Shown: positions 43,696-55,519 of the stretch, piece by piece
Layout: each line of letters starts with the position of its first letter
Position numbering within the stretch: the stretch's first letter is position 1
Notes under the pieces: generated by a model
What the model saw: the letters and a program-made list of their open reading frames with translations, nothing else
Told to the model about the DNA's origin: nothing
Databases searched by the model: none
Translations under genes and position numbers: made by a program
Assembly (NCBI RefSeq): GCF_002761295.1
Contig: NZ_CP017881.1
Span: forward strand, 862,780-926,779
DNA length: 64,000 bases
Direction of reading: 5' to 3'
From: Methanohalophilus portucalensis
GTDB lineage: Archaea > Halobacteriota > Methanosarcinia > Methanosarcinales > Methanosarcinaceae

Positions 43696-45120
43696 TCAGA
43701 GGTTCTCAGAAGCCCATTTTGCTCCTTCTTTCAATATTTGCTGGTTGAGAGGTATGAGTTTCTGCTTTGCTGCAAAAGTCTCCTCAATGGCTTCCATATA
43801 GTCCTCAACATCAAGACCTGTTACCCCAAGCTGCATCAACACACCTATTATTGCAGTATTGGCAGCCCTTTCAGAGCCTCCTTCCTTTGCAATCTGGGTG
43901 GCAGGCACCTTGATTGCCCTCACACCTTCTGGTGCCTCGAAATCACCTACAGTGGCATCATAAAGGATAATTCCGCCCTGTTTGACATCAGAGGCAAATT
44001 TTTCCAGTGACGGCAGGTTCATGGCCACCAGGATATCCGATTCATACACTACAGGGGAGCCGATTTCTTCTCCTGAAATAACCACTGAACAGTTAGATGT
44101 ACCTCCTCTCTGCTCAGGACCGTAGGACGGATACCAGGAAGTGAATCGTTTGGCACGACATCCTGCACGGGCCAGGATCAGGCCCATACTGAGTACTCCC
44201 TGCCCTCCAAACCCTGCAATCTTGGCAAGTACACGTGTAAATTCAGGATCTTCCACAGCATCAGGGGATGCGGAATCGTCGATCTTGTAAATATGATCGA
44301 TACTTTCCTTTGAGAAGTCACTTTCCGGGCAGGGAAGAGGCTCCCTATCTTCAGCCAGGTCTCTGAGGTTACCCAGAGGGAATTCCTTCTCCATTTCCTC
44401 ATTAATGAATTTAGTACTCTGCTCTGCATTTTGTTTAAGGTTTGTCGGACAGGCAGCAAGTACTTCCACAAATGCATAACCTATGCCTTCTTTCTGGATC
44501 TCAAGAGCCCTTTTGACTGCTTTTTTGGCCTTGCGGATATGGGAGATGTCTGACACCGATACCCTTTCAATAAAGACGGGCCCATCCAGGTTATTGAGCA
44601 GTTCACACATATGCAAAGGGTATCCTGCAAACCTGGGGTCCCTGCCTGTGGGACATGTCACTGTTTTTTCGCCGATAAGTGTGGTAGGTGCCATCTGGCC
44701 CCCGGTCATCCCGAAAACGGTATTGTTAACGAAGAAGACCGCCATCTTTTCTCCACGGTTGGCAGCCTGTATTGTTTCATTCATGCCAATAGAGGCCAGA
44801 TCACCGTCACCCTGGTATGCAATGACAACTGCATCTCCTTCTGATCTGGACAAGCCTGTTCCTACTGCAGGTGCCCTGCCATGGGCTACCTGAAGATTGC
44901 CACAATTGAAATAATAATAGGCAAAAACAGCACATCCCACAGGGCTGATCATAACTGAACGGTCCTGTATCTCAAGATCGTCCATGGCTTCAGCAATAAG
45001 TTTGTGGAGGATGCCATGCCCACAACCCGGGCAATAGTGGGTAGCAGTCGGAGCGGCTCCACCCTTGCGTGTGAATTCATCGTAGAGGGAATCCGGTTTC
45101 TTTATAACTTTTTCTTCCAT
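43696..45120 (-). CDS. 2-oxoacid:ferredoxin oxidoreductase, fused beta and gamma subunits
   Basis: A 474-residue fusion. The beta part (about 1-270) holds the thiamine pyrophosphate and cluster motifs: [27 protein letters not shown] and [16 protein letters not shown]. The gamma part (about 290-474) has [13 protein letters not shown] and [14 protein letters not shown]. Together with the alpha subunit and ferredoxin it oxidises 2-oxoacids to acyl-CoA, or runs in reverse with reduced ferredoxin. The adjacent acyl-CoA synthetase suggests branched-chain (Vor-like) or aryl acids rather than pyruvate. Confidence 0.88.
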   Translation of the reverse strand: MEEKVIKKPDSLYDEFTRKGGAAPTATHYCPGCGHGILHKLIAEAMDDLEIQDRSVMISPVGCAVFAYYYFNCGNLQVAHGRAPAVGTGLSRSEGDAVVIAYQGDGDLASIGMNETIQAANRGEKMAVFFVNNTVFGMTGGQMAPTTLIGEKTVTCPTGRDPRFAGYPLHMCELLNNLDGPVFIERVSVSDISHIRKAKKAVKRALEIQKEGIGYAFVEVLAACPTNLKQNAEQSTKFINEEMEKEFPLGNLRDLAEDREPLPCPESDFSKESIDHIYKIDDSASPDAVEDPEFTRVLAKIAGFGGQGVLSMGLILARAGCRAKRFTSWYPSYGPEQRGGTSNCSVVISGEEIGSPVVYESDILVAMNLPSLEKFASDVKQGGIILYDATVGDFEAPEGVRAIKVPATQIAKEGGSERAANTAIIGVLMQLGVTGLDVEDYMEAIEETFAAKQKLIPLNQQILKEGAKWASENL

Positions 45121-45122
45121 TT

Positions 45123-46181
45123 TTATTCCTCCTTGCCTGCGACTTCCCTTATTTTACCCAGTACCTGGTCCATTGTAATGAGATTGCCACCCATGCGATT
45201 AACCAATTCCACAGGTTTTTTGCAACATGTTGCCAGTTTTATGTCATCCCTCAATTGTCCGTTGCTCATTTCCACTGAAATGAAATTGACACCCTTTCCG
45301 GCAAGTTCGGCCAGTTCTTTTTCAGGGAACGGGAATAGTGTAATAGGTCTGAAAAGTCCTGCCTTGATATCTTCCTTGCGGGCAAGTTCAACAGCAGAAC
45401 GACAGATCCGGCTGCTAATTCCATAGGATACAAGGACGATCTCTGCATCATCCATCATGTATTCATCGACATCGACTTCCCTTTCCTTTATCGTCTCATA
45501 TTTTTCCTGCAGCTCATAATTGAATTCTTCCAGTTCACCAAAGTCAAGGAAAATGGAAGTTACAAGGTTCTGGTAGGTCTCCTTATTTCCTCGTACAGCC
45601 CACGAATTATCGATTGCCGGTTTGACTGCTTTTTCAGGGAATTTCAGTGGTTCGACCATCTGTCCGAGTACACCATCGGCCAATACCACTACAGGATTTC
45701 TGTATTTTGTGGACAGCTCAAATGCCTTGATTGTCAAATCACACATTTCCTGGACTGAATTTGGTGCAACCACGATGTTTCTATAATTCCCATGTCCGCC
45801 ACCTTTAACGACCTGATTATAATCACCCTGTTCCGGCCCGATATTTCCCAGACCGGGTCCGGCCCTCATAATGTCAACGATTACACAGGGAAGCTGTGCA
45901 CCTGCAAGATAGGATACACCTTCCTGTTTTAGGCTGATTCCCGGCCCTGAGGATGCGGTCATAACCCTGTGTCCAGCAGAAGCTGCTCCGAATACCATGC
46001 TTATTGCGGCTTCTTCGGATTCTGCCTGTACGAATTTACGCCCGACCTGGGGGAAAGTTCGGGATGCTTCATGAAGAATCTCGCTTGCAGGGGTAATTGG
46101 ATAACCAAAATAGCAGTCACATCCTCCGTAGAGTGCCCCAATTATCACTGCATCATTACCTTTTGTAAGTTGTGTGGCCAT
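45123..46181 (-). CDS. 2-oxoacid:ferredoxin oxidoreductase alpha subunit
   Basis: The 352-residue alpha subunit shows [20 protein letters not shown], the PITPASEI motif that binds the 2-oxoacid and [35 protein letters not shown] is typical of the VorB/KorA type. It lies between the ferredoxin-like subunit and the fused beta-gamma gene with 2-3 base gaps, so the three are one transcription unit. Confidence 0.9.
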   Translation of the reverse strand: MATQLTKGNDAVIIGALYGGCDCYFGYPITPASEILHEASRTFPQVGRKFVQAESEEAAISMVFGAASAGHRVMTASSGPGISLKQEGVSYLAGAQLPCVIVDIMRAGPGLGNIGPEQGDYNQVVKGGGHGNYRNIVVAPNSVQEMCDLTIKAFELSTKYRNPVVVLADGVLGQMVEPLKFPEKAVKPAIDNSWAVRGNKETYQNLVTSIFLDFGELEEFNYELQEKYETIKEREVDVDEYMMDDAEIVLVSYGISSRICRSAVELARKEDIKAGLFRPITLFPFPEKELAELAGKGVNFISVEMSNGQLRDDIKLATCCKKPVELVNRMGGNLITMDQVLGKIREVAGKEE

Positions 46182-46184
46182 ATC

Positions 46185-46424
46185 TTAACACCTCTTTTTA
46201 GCAGGGATATGTATTTCTATTGCAAGAGGCTCCGGGCATGTGTAATAACAATTAGCACAACCGGTACACCCTTGACCTTTATACTGGGCATAATGGTAAC
46301 CTCTTCTGTTGAGTTCATCACTCATTTCCAGCACGTTTTTTGGACAGGCAGTAATGCATCTGGCACAGCCTTTGCATTCTATAACATTGATTAGAGGATA
46401 TGGTTCTGCTTTTTCTTCCTTCAT
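46185..46424 (-). CDS. 2x[4Fe-4S] ferredoxin subunit of the oxidoreductase
   Basis: The 79-residue ferredoxin has two CxxCxxCxxxCP motifs ([12 protein letters not shown] and [12 protein letters not shown]). It is the delta-type subunit that passes electrons from the oxidoreductase to free ferredoxin. First of the three oxidoreductase genes, 60 bases downstream of the acyl-CoA synthetase gene. Confidence 0.92.
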   Translation of the reverse strand: MKEEKAEPYPLINVIECKGCARCITACPKNVLEMSDELNRRGYHYAQYKGQGCTGCANCYYTCPEPLAIEIHIPAKKRC

Positions 46425-46484
46425 AAAATCAACTCTTGATGCCTTCTTATAACCTGAAAGTAGAAAAGGAAAAAGAAATATAAA

Positions 46485-48164
46485 TCAATTGTCTCCCTTT
46501 TCGTCGTCGTGTTGTCTGATTTCCACCCGGCGAATCTTTCCACTTATTGTCTTGGGAAGTTCGGGTACAAATTCCACGATTCTCGGATACTTGTAGGGTG
46601 CGGTAACCTTCTTTACATGGTCCTGCAACTCTTTCTTGAGCTGCTCACTTGCTTCATAGTCTTTAGTAAGTACAATGGTGGCTTTTACAACCTGCCCACG
46701 TACAGGATGTGGGGATGCAGTGATTGCACATTCCAGGACTGCAGGATGTTGCATAAGTGCACTTTCAACTTCAAATGGCCCTATCTTGTAACCCGAGCTC
46801 TTGATGATGTCATCTGCTCGTCCTACAAACCACATATATCCGTCTTCATCTTTCCATGCCATGTCACCGGTGTGGTAATACCCGTCATGCCATGCTGCCT
46901 CTGTCTTTTCAGGATCTGCACGATAACCTGCAAACAAACCTGCGGGCTTTTCCTTTGATGTATCGATTACAATTTCTCCTTCTTCTCCAACATCGGCAAG
47001 TTTTCCGTCAGGACGCATCAACTGGATATTATAGATGGGTGAGGGCTTCCCCATAGAGCCGGGTTTTGGTTCCAGCCATGGATAGGTTGCAATGGCTACA
47101 ACAGTTTCTGTCTGGCCGAATCCTTCCATTAGTTTGAGATCGGTATATTCCAGGAATTTTTCATAAACCTCGGGATTGAGCGGCTCTCCTGCAACCACAC
47201 AGTAATTGAGACTGCTAAAATCATACTGGCTCATATCTTCCTTTATCAGGAAGCGATATACTGTAGGTGGTGCACAGAATGTTGTAACACCATAATGGCT
47301 GGCTTTTTCCAGCATATTCCGGGCATCGAATCTTTCATAATCATAAGCAAAGACAGCTGAGCCGCAAATCCATTGACCGTAGAGTTTACCCCAGGCACAC
47401 TTTGCCCAGCCGGAATCTGCTACTGTAAGATGCAGACCATTGTCCATTACATTCTGCCAGTAGCCGGCTGTGAGTATGTGGGCAAGAGGATATTTAAAAT
47501 CATGTTGTACCATTTTCGGGAAACCGGTTGTGCCGGATGAGAAATACATCAGGGATATGTCATTGTTCTGTGTTGCTTCCTCTCCTTTTGGACGTACAAA
47601 TTCGGCGGGTGATTTTTCCAGTTCTTCTGTAAAGTTAATCCAGCCGGGACGATTGTGATTAATTACAAATTTGTACTTGAGCACATCTTTGAAATCCTTG
47701 TGTGCCTCATCTATATGATCCAAAAGCCCTTCATCAGCATCACTGACGATCATTTGTATATCTGCTCTTTCAATGCGGTATTTGAGATCCCTGGTTGTTA
47801 ACATGTGGGTTCCGGGAAGAGCGATGGCACCGATTCTGTGCAATCCCAATATACATATCCAGAATTCATATCTTCCCTTTAAGGTAAGTTTTACCACATC
47901 ACCCTTTTTTATCCCATATTCATTGAAAAGGTTGGCAGCTTTTTCACTATAATATTTCAGATCAGCAAAAGTGAATATCTTTTCTTCGCCATCATCGTTA
48001 CACCAGACAAGAGCCTTTTTTTCAGGCTGTTCCTTGGCGTACCGGTCAACAACATCATATACGAAATTAAAATTATCAGGGATGTTGATCTTGAAATTAG
48101 TGTAAAAGTCATCGTATGATTCAAAATCTGTTTTTGCCAGAAAATTATTTATAAGTGAGGTCAT
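46485..48164 (-). CDS. AMP-forming acyl-CoA synthetase (MacS-like)
   Basis: The 559-residue adenylate-forming enzyme activates a carboxylic acid to its acyl-CoA using ATP. P-loop motif [17 protein letters not shown], core motif [10 protein letters not shown] and [20 protein letters not shown], with C-terminal catalytic Lys in [10 protein letters not shown]. Among known relatives, the MacS enzyme of Methanosarcina acetivorans prefers 2-methylbutyrate. Together with the oxidoreductase downstream it could turn a branched-chain or aryl acid into its 2-oxoacid for amino acid synthesis. Confidence 0.88.
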   Translation of the reverse strand: MTSLINNFLAKTDFESYDDFYTNFKINIPDNFNFVYDVVDRYAKEQPEKKALVWCNDDGEEKIFTFADLKYYSEKAANLFNEYGIKKGDVVKLTLKGRYEFWICILGLHRIGAIALPGTHMLTTRDLKYRIERADIQMIVSDADEGLLDHIDEAHKDFKDVLKYKFVINHNRPGWINFTEELEKSPAEFVRPKGEEATQNNDISLMYFSSGTTGFPKMVQHDFKYPLAHILTAGYWQNVMDNGLHLTVADSGWAKCAWGKLYGQWICGSAVFAYDYERFDARNMLEKASHYGVTTFCAPPTVYRFLIKEDMSQYDFSSLNYCVVAGEPLNPEVYEKFLEYTDLKLMEGFGQTETVVAIATYPWLEPKPGSMGKPSPIYNIQLMRPDGKLADVGEEGEIVIDTSKEKPAGLFAGYRADPEKTEAAWHDGYYHTGDMAWKDEDGYMWFVGRADDIIKSSGYKIGPFEVESALMQHPAVLECAITASPHPVRGQVVKATIVLTKDYEASEQLKKELQDHVKKVTAPYKYPRIVEFVPELPKTISGKIRRVEIRQHDDEKGDN

Positions 48165-48193
48165 TCTTGCACCCGTTTTATTTATTTTGGAAT

Positions 48194-48745
48194 TTAGAAA
48201 ATTATTGCAAGGAATTTTGCAGATTTGTCTCCGACTGCCTGCATTGAATGGTTATAATTTGAATCGAAGTATATTGAGTCACCTTCGTTGAGAATTATTT
48301 CATTATCATGGATGATAACTTTCAGGGATCCTTCAAGTACATAATCAAATTCCTGTCCGGGATGGGAATTGGGGGTGGAATCCTGATTGGATTGGGGTTT
48401 AACGGTAACTACAAATGGTTCTGCCTTTTTGTGAATGAAATTTGGAGCCAGTCCTTCGTATTGGTACTGTTTTCTTCTTTCTACACTTACTCCTTCATCT
48501 TTACGGGTAATGGTGAAAATATGCATCCTTGGATCTTCACCGGTAAGTAGCACCGTCATATCAACTCCGAGCAATTGTGCAATTTCAAAGAGGATACTAG
48601 CAGGGATGTCAAGTTCCCCTGATTCGTATTTATTATATTCTTCTAATGCGATATCAAGGGAGGAGGCTATTTCCTCTGCACTTATACCGGATAACCCACG
48701 CAATTCTTTGACACGTGATGAAATTTCTTTTATTTTTTCCTGCAT
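48194..48745 (-). CDS. XRE-family regulator with cupin domain
   Basis: The 183-residue protein has an N-terminal helix-turn-helix (about 5-60: [20 protein letters not shown]) and a C-terminal cupin (about 105-183: [20 protein letters not shown], ending [15 protein letters not shown]). This class often controls the adjacent metabolic genes in response to a ligand in the cupin. I start at MQEKIKEI (48745), behind AGGTAGG. It lies 29 bases upstream of the acyl-CoA synthetase and is the probable local regulator. Confidence 0.88.
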   Translation of the reverse strand: MQEKIKEISSRVKELRGLSGISAEEIASSLDIALEEYNKYESGELDIPASILFEIAQLLGVDMTVLLTGEDPRMHIFTITRKDEGVSVERRKQYQYEGLAPNFIHKKAEPFVVTVKPQSNQDSTPNSHPGQEFDYVLEGSLKVIIHDNEIILNEGDSIYFDSNYNHSMQAVGDKSAKFLAIIF

Positions 48746-48917
48746 TTTGATCCTACCTTTTAAACTGTCATGTTTATCCATGATTTAAGTTTTAATCATT
48801 TTAACAACAATATTTTAAATATATTTGTGAATTGTGGAAGCGTGATTCATGCTAACAAGTAACAGTAATAGCACTTTTTGCATGTCCAAAATGTAACAAA
48901 TAAAAACTAAATCTGGA

Positions 48918-49133
48918 TTATTCCTCAACCAGCATCGGCCAGATGAGCAGGAAGAGAATAAAACTTAATAGAAATACAAAAATCGACCCTGCAACAATAT
49001 CAACATCTGCAAATGTGTCCGGATTTCCATTATTGATTGAGATGGCAACTCCCGAAAAAAGTGTTGTTGTAATTATGGAGCTCGCAAGAGCCAGGATTCT
49101 GTTTTTATTCTGCTTTTTCTTATCCATAATCAC
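48918..49133 (-). CDS. Small two-helix membrane protein downstream of copA
   Basis: The 71-residue protein has two membrane helices (about 14-32 and 45-68), with a basic head (KKKQNKNR) and an acidic tail (MLVEE). Its start overlaps the copA stop by four bases, so it is translationally coupled to the copper ATPase. There are no Cys, Met or His clusters that would suggest direct copper binding. The function is unknown. Confidence 0.65.
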   Translation of the reverse strand: MIMDKKKQNKNRILALASSIITTTLFSGVAISINNGNPDTFADVDIVAGSIFVFLLSFILFLLIWPMLVEE

Positions 49134-51856
49134 TCAATCCTCTTCCTTTTCATTAACAGGGAATTTGTCATCACAGAGACCGAACTCAGGGCCATGAATG
49201 CTGCCGCCATTGCCGGTGTTATTAGAGTTTGTCCAAATACAGGGAATAACACACCTGCAGCGATTGGTATACCAAGTGTATTGTAACCAAATGCCCAGAA
49301 AAGGTTTTGTTTGATCTTTTTCATTGTCAGTTTACTCAAATTCAGAGCCTTTAAAATATCCTTCACATCATTTTTAATAAGGACGATATCCGCAGACTCA
49401 ATGGCGACATCAACTCCTGCACCCATAGCAATTCCAACATCAGCCTGAGTAAGGGCCGGTGCATCATTGATGCCATCTCCAACCATTCCTACTCTTTTAC
49501 CCTGGCTTTGAAGTTTTTCAACTTCTGCAGCCTTATCTGCAGGTAGCACTTCTGCAAGGACCGTATCAATTCCTGCCTGTCTTGCAATTGCGTGTGCAGT
49601 TTTGCTGTTATCACCTGTTATCATGGCAACTTCAAGCCCATCTTTCTGCAGTCGGGATATTACTGATGGTGCCTCCTCTTTCAATACATCGGCAACAGCC
49701 AGGACACCGGCAATTGTACCATCGAGGGCAACCATTATTGCTGTTTTTCCTTCATCTTCAAACTGATTCGAATAGCGGGATACATCTTCCACATCGATTC
49801 CTTTTTCTTCCATGAGACGTTTGGTGCCGATAATTACAGTATGGTCTTCCCATTCTCCTGCAACTCCTTTTCCAGAGAATGATTCAAAACCGGATATATT
49901 TTTTAACTGGATTTTTCTGGATTTTGCTCCCTCTACCATCGCTTCAGCCAATGGATGCTCGGAAAGTTTTTCAACCGAAGCTGCTGCCTCAAGCAGGTAG
50001 TTTTCTTCATAATTACCTGTTGTTGCAACATCTGTAAGGGAAGGTTTACCGATTGTCAGGGTACCGGTTTTATCAAACACGATTGTGTCTATTTTTGGAG
50101 CAGTCTCCAGACTTTCCCCATCGCGGATGAGGATTCCATTTTCAGCACCCATTCCGGTACCTACAATTATGGCAACCGGTGTGGCAAGCCCCAATGCACA
50201 GGGACACGAAATTACAAGCACTGTGATGGCAGCCAGAAGTGCAAAGAGGAAAGGACTGGCAACACCGGTAAGTTCAGCAACATTAAATGTTCCGTAGCCT
50301 ATGAAGAACCAGAATACAAATGCCATCAGGGCAATGGACATCACAATTACAATAAAGTATCCTGCTACAATATCAGCAAGGCGCTGAATGGGTGCCTTTG
50401 ATGTCTGGGCCCTCTCCACCATTTTTATGATCTGTGAAAGGGCGGTATCAGCACCTACCTTTGTAGCTTTGAACCTGAATGAGCCGGTCTTATTTATCGT
50501 TGCACCGATTACTGTGTCTCCTGTGCTTTTTTCAACAGAGATGCTTTCTCCCGTGATCATGGATTCATCAACAGCAGAATCTCCTTCTATTACTTCACCG
50601 TCAACCGGTATCTTTTCCCCGGGTTTTATTACGATGACGTCCCCAGGTTTTACTTCTTCGACAGGAATATCTTTTTCTTCCCCATCCACGATTATCCGGG
50701 CAGTCTTTGCTCGCAGCCCCATAAGTTTACGTATTGCTTCTGAGGTCTTACCCCGGCTTTTAGCTTCTAAGTAACGTCCGAAAAGGATGAATGTAATAAG
50801 CATGGCAGCCGAATCGAAGTAGGTATGTTCATATCCCGCACCCAGATTCAGGAAGGCAGCTGCAGTGCTTGCAATAAAAGCGGCTCCGGTACCCGAGGCC
50901 ACCAGTAAGTTCATGTCGGCAGAGCCGTGCTGCAATCCCCTGAAGGCTCCGGTGAAAAACTGTCTGCCGGGAAAAATCAAAGTGAGGGTTGCCAGGGTGA
51001 ATTGAACAATATTGTTGGCGAGTATGTCAGGCACATAAGGGTCAATCCTCAGCATTCCCTGCATGGCACCGAGGGTCAGGGGTAATGTCAGAGCAAAGGC
51101 TATCAAAACGTTTTTTTGTTGTTCAATCCTTTCCTGTTCTTGTTTGTCTTTTAAATTATTTTGTGTATTTTCCGGTATTGAAGCGCCGTAACCTGCGTTT
51201 TCTATGACTTTGATAAGATCTTCCTGATTGATTATGGAACGATCGAAAATTATATCCGTTTTTTCCAGGGATAAGTTTACATTTGCTTCAAATACGCCGG
51301 GTTGGTTTTTAAGCGCCTTTTCGACATTGGATACACAGGAGGTGCAGCTCATCCCGGTAATATCCAGAGTCAGACGATCACTGCGAATTCCGTACCCCAG
51401 GGACTCGATCTGCTCACGAATGTCATTTAATTCCAGCTTATTAACATCATATGTTATAGAGGCTTTTTCCGATGCAAAATTAACAGAGACTTCTCCAACT
51501 CCATCTACTTTTGCAAGGCCTGTTTCGATACGTTTGGCACAGGCAGTGCAGGACATACCTGAAATATTCAATGTCAGGGTCCTTTCAGTATCCCGGGTTG
51601 ATATTTCTTCAATGTTTACAGGACAGGTTCCTTCACATGCATTCTCTTCCTGGCCTTCTACAGAATATCCGGCCTGGCTAATAGTCTCCTTCATGGTTTC
51701 AACACTGGTAGATGAAGGATCATATTTCACCGTAGCAATACCACTTTCAAGGTCCACCTCTGCAGATTTCACTCCTTCAAGGTTTTCAAGAGCATCGTGG
51801 ACACTTTTTGTGCAGTGTCCGCAACTCATACCGCTTACATGTAAAAGAATCTCAGC
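49130..51856 (-). CDS. copA: Copper-exporting P1B-type ATPase CopA with three HMA domains
   Basis: About 908 residues. Three N-terminal heavy-metal-associated domains carry GMSCGHC, GMSCTAC and GMSCTSC, so it has one more than most archaeal CopA proteins. The membrane part has the copper-selective SCPCALG, and the cytoplasmic part has DKTGTLT (phosphorylated Asp) and the GDGINDAP hinge. It pumps Cu(I) out of the cell. I start at [10 protein letters not shown] (51856), preceded by GAGG; an in-frame ATG at 51886 overlaps the copZ end. Downstream of copZ, upstream of a small membrane protein. Confidence 0.93.
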   Translation of the reverse strand, partial: AEILLHVSGMSCGHCTKSVHDALENLEGVKSAEVDLESGIATVKYDPSSTSVETMKETISQAGYSVEGQEENACEGTCPVNIEEISTRDTERTLTLNISGMSCTACAKRIETGLAKVDGVGEVSVNFASEKASITYDVNKLELNDIREQIESLGYGIRSDRLTLDITGMSCTSCVSNVEKALKNQPGVFEANVNLSLEKTDIIFDRSIINQEDLIKVIENAGYGASIPENTQNNLKDKQEQERIEQQKNVLIAFALTLPLTLGAMQGMLRIDPYVPDILANNIVQFTLATLTLIFPGRQFFTGAFRGLQHGSADMNLLVASGTGAAFIASTAAAFLNLGAGYEHTYFDSAAMLITFILFGRYLEAKSRGKTSEAIRKLMGLRAKTARIIVDGEEKDIPVEEVKPGDVIVIKPGEKIPVDGEVIEGDSAVDESMITGESISVEKSTGDTVIGATINKTGSFRFKATKVGADTALSQIIKMVERAQTSKAPIQRLADIVAGYFIVIVMSIALMAFVFWFFIGYGTFNVAELTGVASPFLFALLAAITVLVISCPCALGLATPVAIIVGTGMGAENGILIRDGESLETAPKIDTIVFDKTGTLTIGKPSLTDVATTGNYEENYLLEAAASVEKLSEHPLAEAMVEGAKSRKIQLKNISGFESFSGKGVAGEWEDHTVIIGTKRLMEEKGIDVEDVSRYSNQFEDEGKTAIMVALDGTIAGVLAVADVLKEEAPSVISRLQKDGLEVAMITGDNSKTAHAIARQAGIDTVLAEVLPADKAAEVEKLQSQGKRVGMVGDGINDAPALTQADVGIAMGAGVDVAIESADIVLIKNDVKDILKALNLSKLTMKKIKQNLFWAFGYNTLGIPIAAGVLFPVFGQTLITPAMAAAFMALSSVSVMTNSLLMKRKRIE

Positions 51857-51866
51857 CATGGTTGTA

Positions 51867-52067
51867 TTATGCCTCGTAACCTGCATCTCTGACAGCTTTT
51901 TTAAGTTCTTCTATATTTATGTCAGGTTCATATTCCACATGGACTTCGCCTTTTTCAAGGTCTACTTCAGCTCTGGATACAGAGGTAATATTTTGTAAAG
52001 CCTTCTCAACTGCCATCTTGCAATGCCCACATGCCATTCCTTTGACTTTAATATCTATCTTTTCCAT
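51867..52067 (-). CDS. copZ: Copper chaperone CopZ (single HMA domain)
   Basis: The 66-residue ferredoxin-like HMA protein has the metal site [16 protein letters not shown]. It carries Cu(I) in the cytoplasm to the HMA domains of CopA. It ends 10 bases before the CopA start, so the two are co-transcribed. Note that the domain type differs from the Zn/Fe-S CopZ-like protein at 21.8-22.3 kb. Confidence 0.92.
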   Translation of the reverse strand: MEKIDIKVKGMACGHCKMAVEKALQNITSVSRAEVDLEKGEVHVEYEPDINIEELKKAVRDAGYEA

Positions 52068-52152
52068 AAAATATCACCTGTTTAGGTTATCGTCCAACAA
52101 TTTAATATATTTGCCTCTCAAATATAGTTAACGCCGTGAAGTAGAGATTAAG

Positions 52153-53061
52153 ATGATTTATATGGATCAAATAATTGCTAAAATTAAAGAACTGAAGACA
52201 AAAATGAATGCTGTTATTCTGGCCCATAATTACCAGCGATGTGAAATACAGCAACTGGCAGATTATACGGGTGATTCACTTGGACTGAGCCGTCAGGCAG
52301 TGGAACATGACTGTGATGTCATTGTCTTTTGCGGAGTGGATTTCATGGCGGAAAGTGCAGCCATTCTTTCTCCGAATAAGCAGGTACTACTGCCTGCAAA
52401 GGATGCTCATTGTCCCATGGCAGCAATGGTTGATGTGCCAACCCTCAGAAGAGCAAAAACAAAAAACCCCGATGCTGCAGTTGTATGTTATGTTAATTCC
52501 TCAGCGGCTGTAAAGGCAGAAAGCGATATATGTTGTACTTCTTCAAATGCTGTCAATGTGGTAAATTCCCTTGAAGAAGATAAAGTGATATTTGTGCCGG
52601 ATAAGAACCTGGCACATTATGTGTCTCTTCACACAGAAAAACAAATAATACCCTGGGAAGGTTATTGTCCGGTTCATCATCAGATAATGCCAGAAGAAAT
52701 CAGAATGGCAAAACAGGAGCATCCTGATGCTGAATTCCTGGCTCATCCGGAATGCAGGCCTGAAGTTATTGAAATGGCAGATGCAGTACTCAGTACGTCG
52801 GGAATTATTGAAAGAGCGGGCAAACCAGATGTAAATGAATTTATAATCGGAACGGAAAATGGTATTCTTTGCAGGCTCAAGGAGCAGCATCCTGATAAAA
52901 CGTTCTATTTTGCTTCTCCTTTTGCATCATGTGCCAACATGAAAATGATTACACCTTCCATTTTGCTGGATTCAATGGAAAAGATGCAATATGAAGTGAC
53001 TGTAGAAGAAAGTATAAGGGAAAAAGCAAAAAAATCCCTTGATCGGATGCTTGAAATTTAA
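52153..53061 (+). CDS. nadA: Quinolinate synthase
   Basis: The 302-residue [4Fe-4S] enzyme condenses iminoaspartate with dihydroxyacetone phosphate to quinolinate for NAD synthesis. [32 protein letters not shown] and the cluster Cys at [19 protein letters not shown] and ASCANMKMI are all present. Start 52153 (or ATG 52162). Methanogens usually supply iminoaspartate with aspartate dehydrogenase; that gene is not in the window. The stop overlaps the convergent permease gene by four bases. Confidence 0.95.
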   Translation: MIYMDQIIAKIKELKTKMNAVILAHNYQRCEIQQLADYTGDSLGLSRQAVEHDCDVIVFCGVDFMAESAAILSPNKQVLLPAKDAHCPMAAMVDVPTLRRAKTKNPDAAVVCYVNSSAAVKAESDICCTSSNAVNVVNSLEEDKVIFVPDKNLAHYVSLHTEKQIIPWEGYCPVHHQIMPEEIRMAKQEHPDAEFLAHPECRPEVIEMADAVLSTSGIIERAGKPDVNEFIIGTENGILCRLKEQHPDKTFYFASPFASCANMKMITPSILLDSMEKMQYEVTVEESIREKAKKSLDRMLEI

Positions 53062-53702
53062 TCTGTATTTTTATACTTAAAAGGCATCAGGCGCTTTTCA
53101 AGGGCTGTGAATCCCACATCTATTATGAGGGCAATCAAAATTGCCGGGATTGCTCCTGCAAATATCTTCTCATTATTGAAACTGATTAGCCCTTCAAATA
53201 TCAGCTCTCCAAGCCCGCCACTTCCTATATAAGCTGTCAATATTGCAACACTGTTGACCAGTATAGCAGCAAACTTGATACCGGCAAAAATGGCAGGATA
53301 GGCATTTGGAAGGCGTATATAGCGGTGTATTTGCCATTCGCTCATGCCAACCCCCCTTGCATAATCCACAAGTGCCGGATCTATATTGGAAAGTCCAATG
53401 TAGGTATTTTTTATTATCGGCAATAATGCACGTAGGAGGATTGCCACAAGAGCCGGGGTGAATCCGATTCCCAGAAGGGGAACAACTATTGCAATTACAG
53501 CAAGGCTGGGTACTGCCTGTGCAAGATTTGCAAACCTTATAACGAAATTGGCTATAAAACGACTATAGAGGGATGCAAAAGCCAGCGGTATCGAAATAGC
53601 TATACTTGCAACAAGAGTGATGGATATCAAAATCAGATGATCATAGGTATTTCCCATGATAACCTCAATGCTTACCATGAAGCGTACCTCCTTTGCAGCC
53701 AT
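53058..53702 (-). CDS. Compatible-solute ABC transporter permease (OpuBD-like)
   Basis: The 214-residue inner-membrane permease has about five or six helices and the ATPase-contact loop [20 protein letters not shown] with [12 protein letters not shown]. It is the second permease of an OpuB/OpuC-type system, which imports glycine betaine, choline or related osmolytes. The start overlaps the upstream permease gene by 31 bases. Last gene of the transporter operon. Confidence 0.88.
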   Translation of the reverse strand: MAAKEVRFMVSIEVIMGNTYDHLILISITLVASIAISIPLAFASLYSRFIANFVIRFANLAQAVPSLAVIAIVVPLLGIGFTPALVAILLRALLPIIKNTYIGLSNIDPALVDYARGVGMSEWQIHRYIRLPNAYPAIFAGIKFAAILVNSVAILTAYIGSGGLGELIFEGLISFNNEKIFAGAIPAILIALIIDVGFTALEKRLMPFKYKNTD

Positions 53703-54355
53703 TTTTCAACTGATTCAGCGATCCCGTCAAAAAACACTGCTAAAAAACCGGTCCAAAAGCCGGCTACAAGGATAGTGTCAACCTCATAAAGCTGGATGCC
53801 TACTATCAGGGATGCACCAAGCCCTCCTGCTGCAATGAGTCCGCCAAGGGTTACGATTCCCATTGAAAATACAAGAGCAATACGCAAACCGCCAGCAATG
53901 AGAGGAAGGGCCATCGGGAGGCGAATTTTTAATAAGATTTCCCTTTTTGACAAACCCATCGCCTGTGCAACATCAATATATCCTTTGTCCACTCCTGTCA
54001 GGCCTGTATATGTGTTTCTTGCAATGGGTAGGATGGAATATAGAACAGAGGCTATTATGGTCGGTGCGGTTCCCAGGCCGACTATGGGAAGCAAGAATAC
54101 AAGAAGTGGTATGTCGGGGATTGTCTCAACCACATTTAAGGTATTCAGGCCCGGATTTGCTATACGGTGATTCATGAAAAGAAAAATCCCAATCAGAATA
54201 CCAAAAATGGATGCTGCTATAATAGCAATACCAAACATGTAGAGATGTTCTATAGTCCTTAAAGTAAGATCATTGGATTCCCAGACACTTAGTATTTGAG
54301 ATATATATGCAAAGCCTTCTTGTTGGATACCAAAAACCACAATATCACTTATCAC
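53672..54355 (-). CDS. Compatible-solute ABC transporter permease (OpuBB-like)
   Basis: The 227-residue permease is paralogous to the next gene. It shows the matching contact loop SILPIARNTYTGLTGVDKGY with AQAMGLSKREILL, and about six helices. The two permeases form a heterodimeric channel. The start overlaps the ATPase stop by four bases. Confidence 0.88.
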   Translation of the reverse strand: MISDIVVFGIQQEGFAYISQILSVWESNDLTLRTIEHLYMFGIAIIAASIFGILIGIFLFMNHRIANPGLNTLNVVETIPDIPLLVFLLPIVGLGTAPTIIASVLYSILPIARNTYTGLTGVDKGYIDVAQAMGLSKREILLKIRLPMALPLIAGGLRIALVFSMGIVTLGGLIAAGGLGASLIVGIQLYEVDTILVAGFWTGFLAVFFDGIAESVEKWLQRRYASW

Positions 54356-55482
54356 ATTATTTTCTTGATCGTTTCACTTGAAAACAGGATGCCCACTGCT
54401 GTAGCATTATCCATTATAATTGCCATTACTTCATCTGTTTTTTGCATCTGTTTTATTGCATATTCTATTGGATCGGCAGGTGAGAATTCTAGGATGGGTT
54501 CTTTTACATTTTCCAGAGATACGTTTTTATCTCCGAGTTGCAGAAGGTCTGCAAGTTCAATTTTTCCTGCTGATTTGTCATTATGGTCTTTGACAATAGC
54601 AATATCTATATCTCGTTTTGCCATTTCTTCAATAGCTGTTTCTACCTTCATATTTGGAGAAAGCCTGTATTTTTTATCAAGAGGTTGCATAAAAGAACTA
54701 ACAGTGAGTGTATCCAGATACCGGAATTTTCTTTCAGAACCTACAATATCAGCTACAGTATCATTTAGGGGACTGAAAAGAAGTTCTTCAGCAGTTCCAA
54801 TCTGTATAAGTTTGGCATCTTCCATTATTGCGACCCTGTCACCAAGTCTGAAAGCTTCTTCAATATCATGGGTCACAAAAACAATAGTTTTACCCAATTG
54901 TTCTTTGATTTTACTGAATTCTTCCTGAAGTTGTTTTCTTAATATTGGATCAAGTGCACCAAAAGGCTCATCCATTAAAAGGAGATACGGATCCATTACC
55001 AGGGCCCTTGCAAGTCCTACGCGTTGTTGCTGTCCCCCACTTAGCTGACGTGGATAACGATCAATGAATTTTGAAGGTTCCAGTGAAACAAATTCCAGTA
55101 AGTTTCTGACCTTATTGTCGATTTCTTTTTTATCCATGCCCTCAAGTTTGGGTATAAGTCCTATATTTTGGCCTATAGTTAGATGAGGGAACAAACCGAT
55201 GTTCTGGATCACATAACCTATATTTCGACGCAGAGCCACAAGTTCCATTTCTGAAGTATTCTTCCCGTTTATGAAAATATTACCTTCATCCGGTTCTATC
55301 ATTCGGTTGATCATTCTCAGGGTAGTTGTTTTACCAGATCCGCTTGGCCCCACAAGTGCAATCAATTCCCCGCCTTTAATTGTTATATCAAGGTTTTGCA
55401 CTGCAAAATGATTTCCATATTTTTTACTCACTTTTTTAATTTCAATAGAATCTATCCTATCGAATAATTTTTTATGCACCAT
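54352..55482 (-). CDS. Compatible-solute ABC transporter ATPase with CBS domains
   Basis: The 376-residue ATPase shows Walker A LVGPSGSGKTTTLRM (about 41-55), signature LSGGQQQRVGLARAL and Walker B LLLMDEPFGALDP. A C-terminal CBS pair (about 255-375) senses ionic strength in OpuA-type relatives and would couple uptake to osmotic stress. First of the ATPase-permease-permease genes. The binding protein gene lies 37 bases upstream on the same strand. Confidence 0.93.
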   Translation of the reverse strand: MVHKKLFDRIDSIEIKKVSKKYGNHFAVQNLDITIKGGELIALVGPSGSGKTTTLRMINRMIEPDEGNIFINGKNTSEMELVALRRNIGYVIQNIGLFPHLTIGQNIGLIPKLEGMDKKEIDNKVRNLLEFVSLEPSKFIDRYPRQLSGGQQQRVGLARALVMDPYLLLMDEPFGALDPILRKQLQEEFSKIKEQLGKTIVFVTHDIEEAFRLGDRVAIMEDAKLIQIGTAEELLFSPLNDTVADIVGSERKFRYLDTLTVSSFMQPLDKKYRLSPNMKVETAIEEMAKRDIDIAIVKDHNDKSAGKIELADLLQLGDKNVSLENVKEPILEFSPADPIEYAIKQMQKTDEVMAIIMDNATAVGILFSSETIKKIM

Positions 55483-55519
55483 TGTACACCACAGTTATGA
55501 AATAAAAAAGAAAAGGGAC

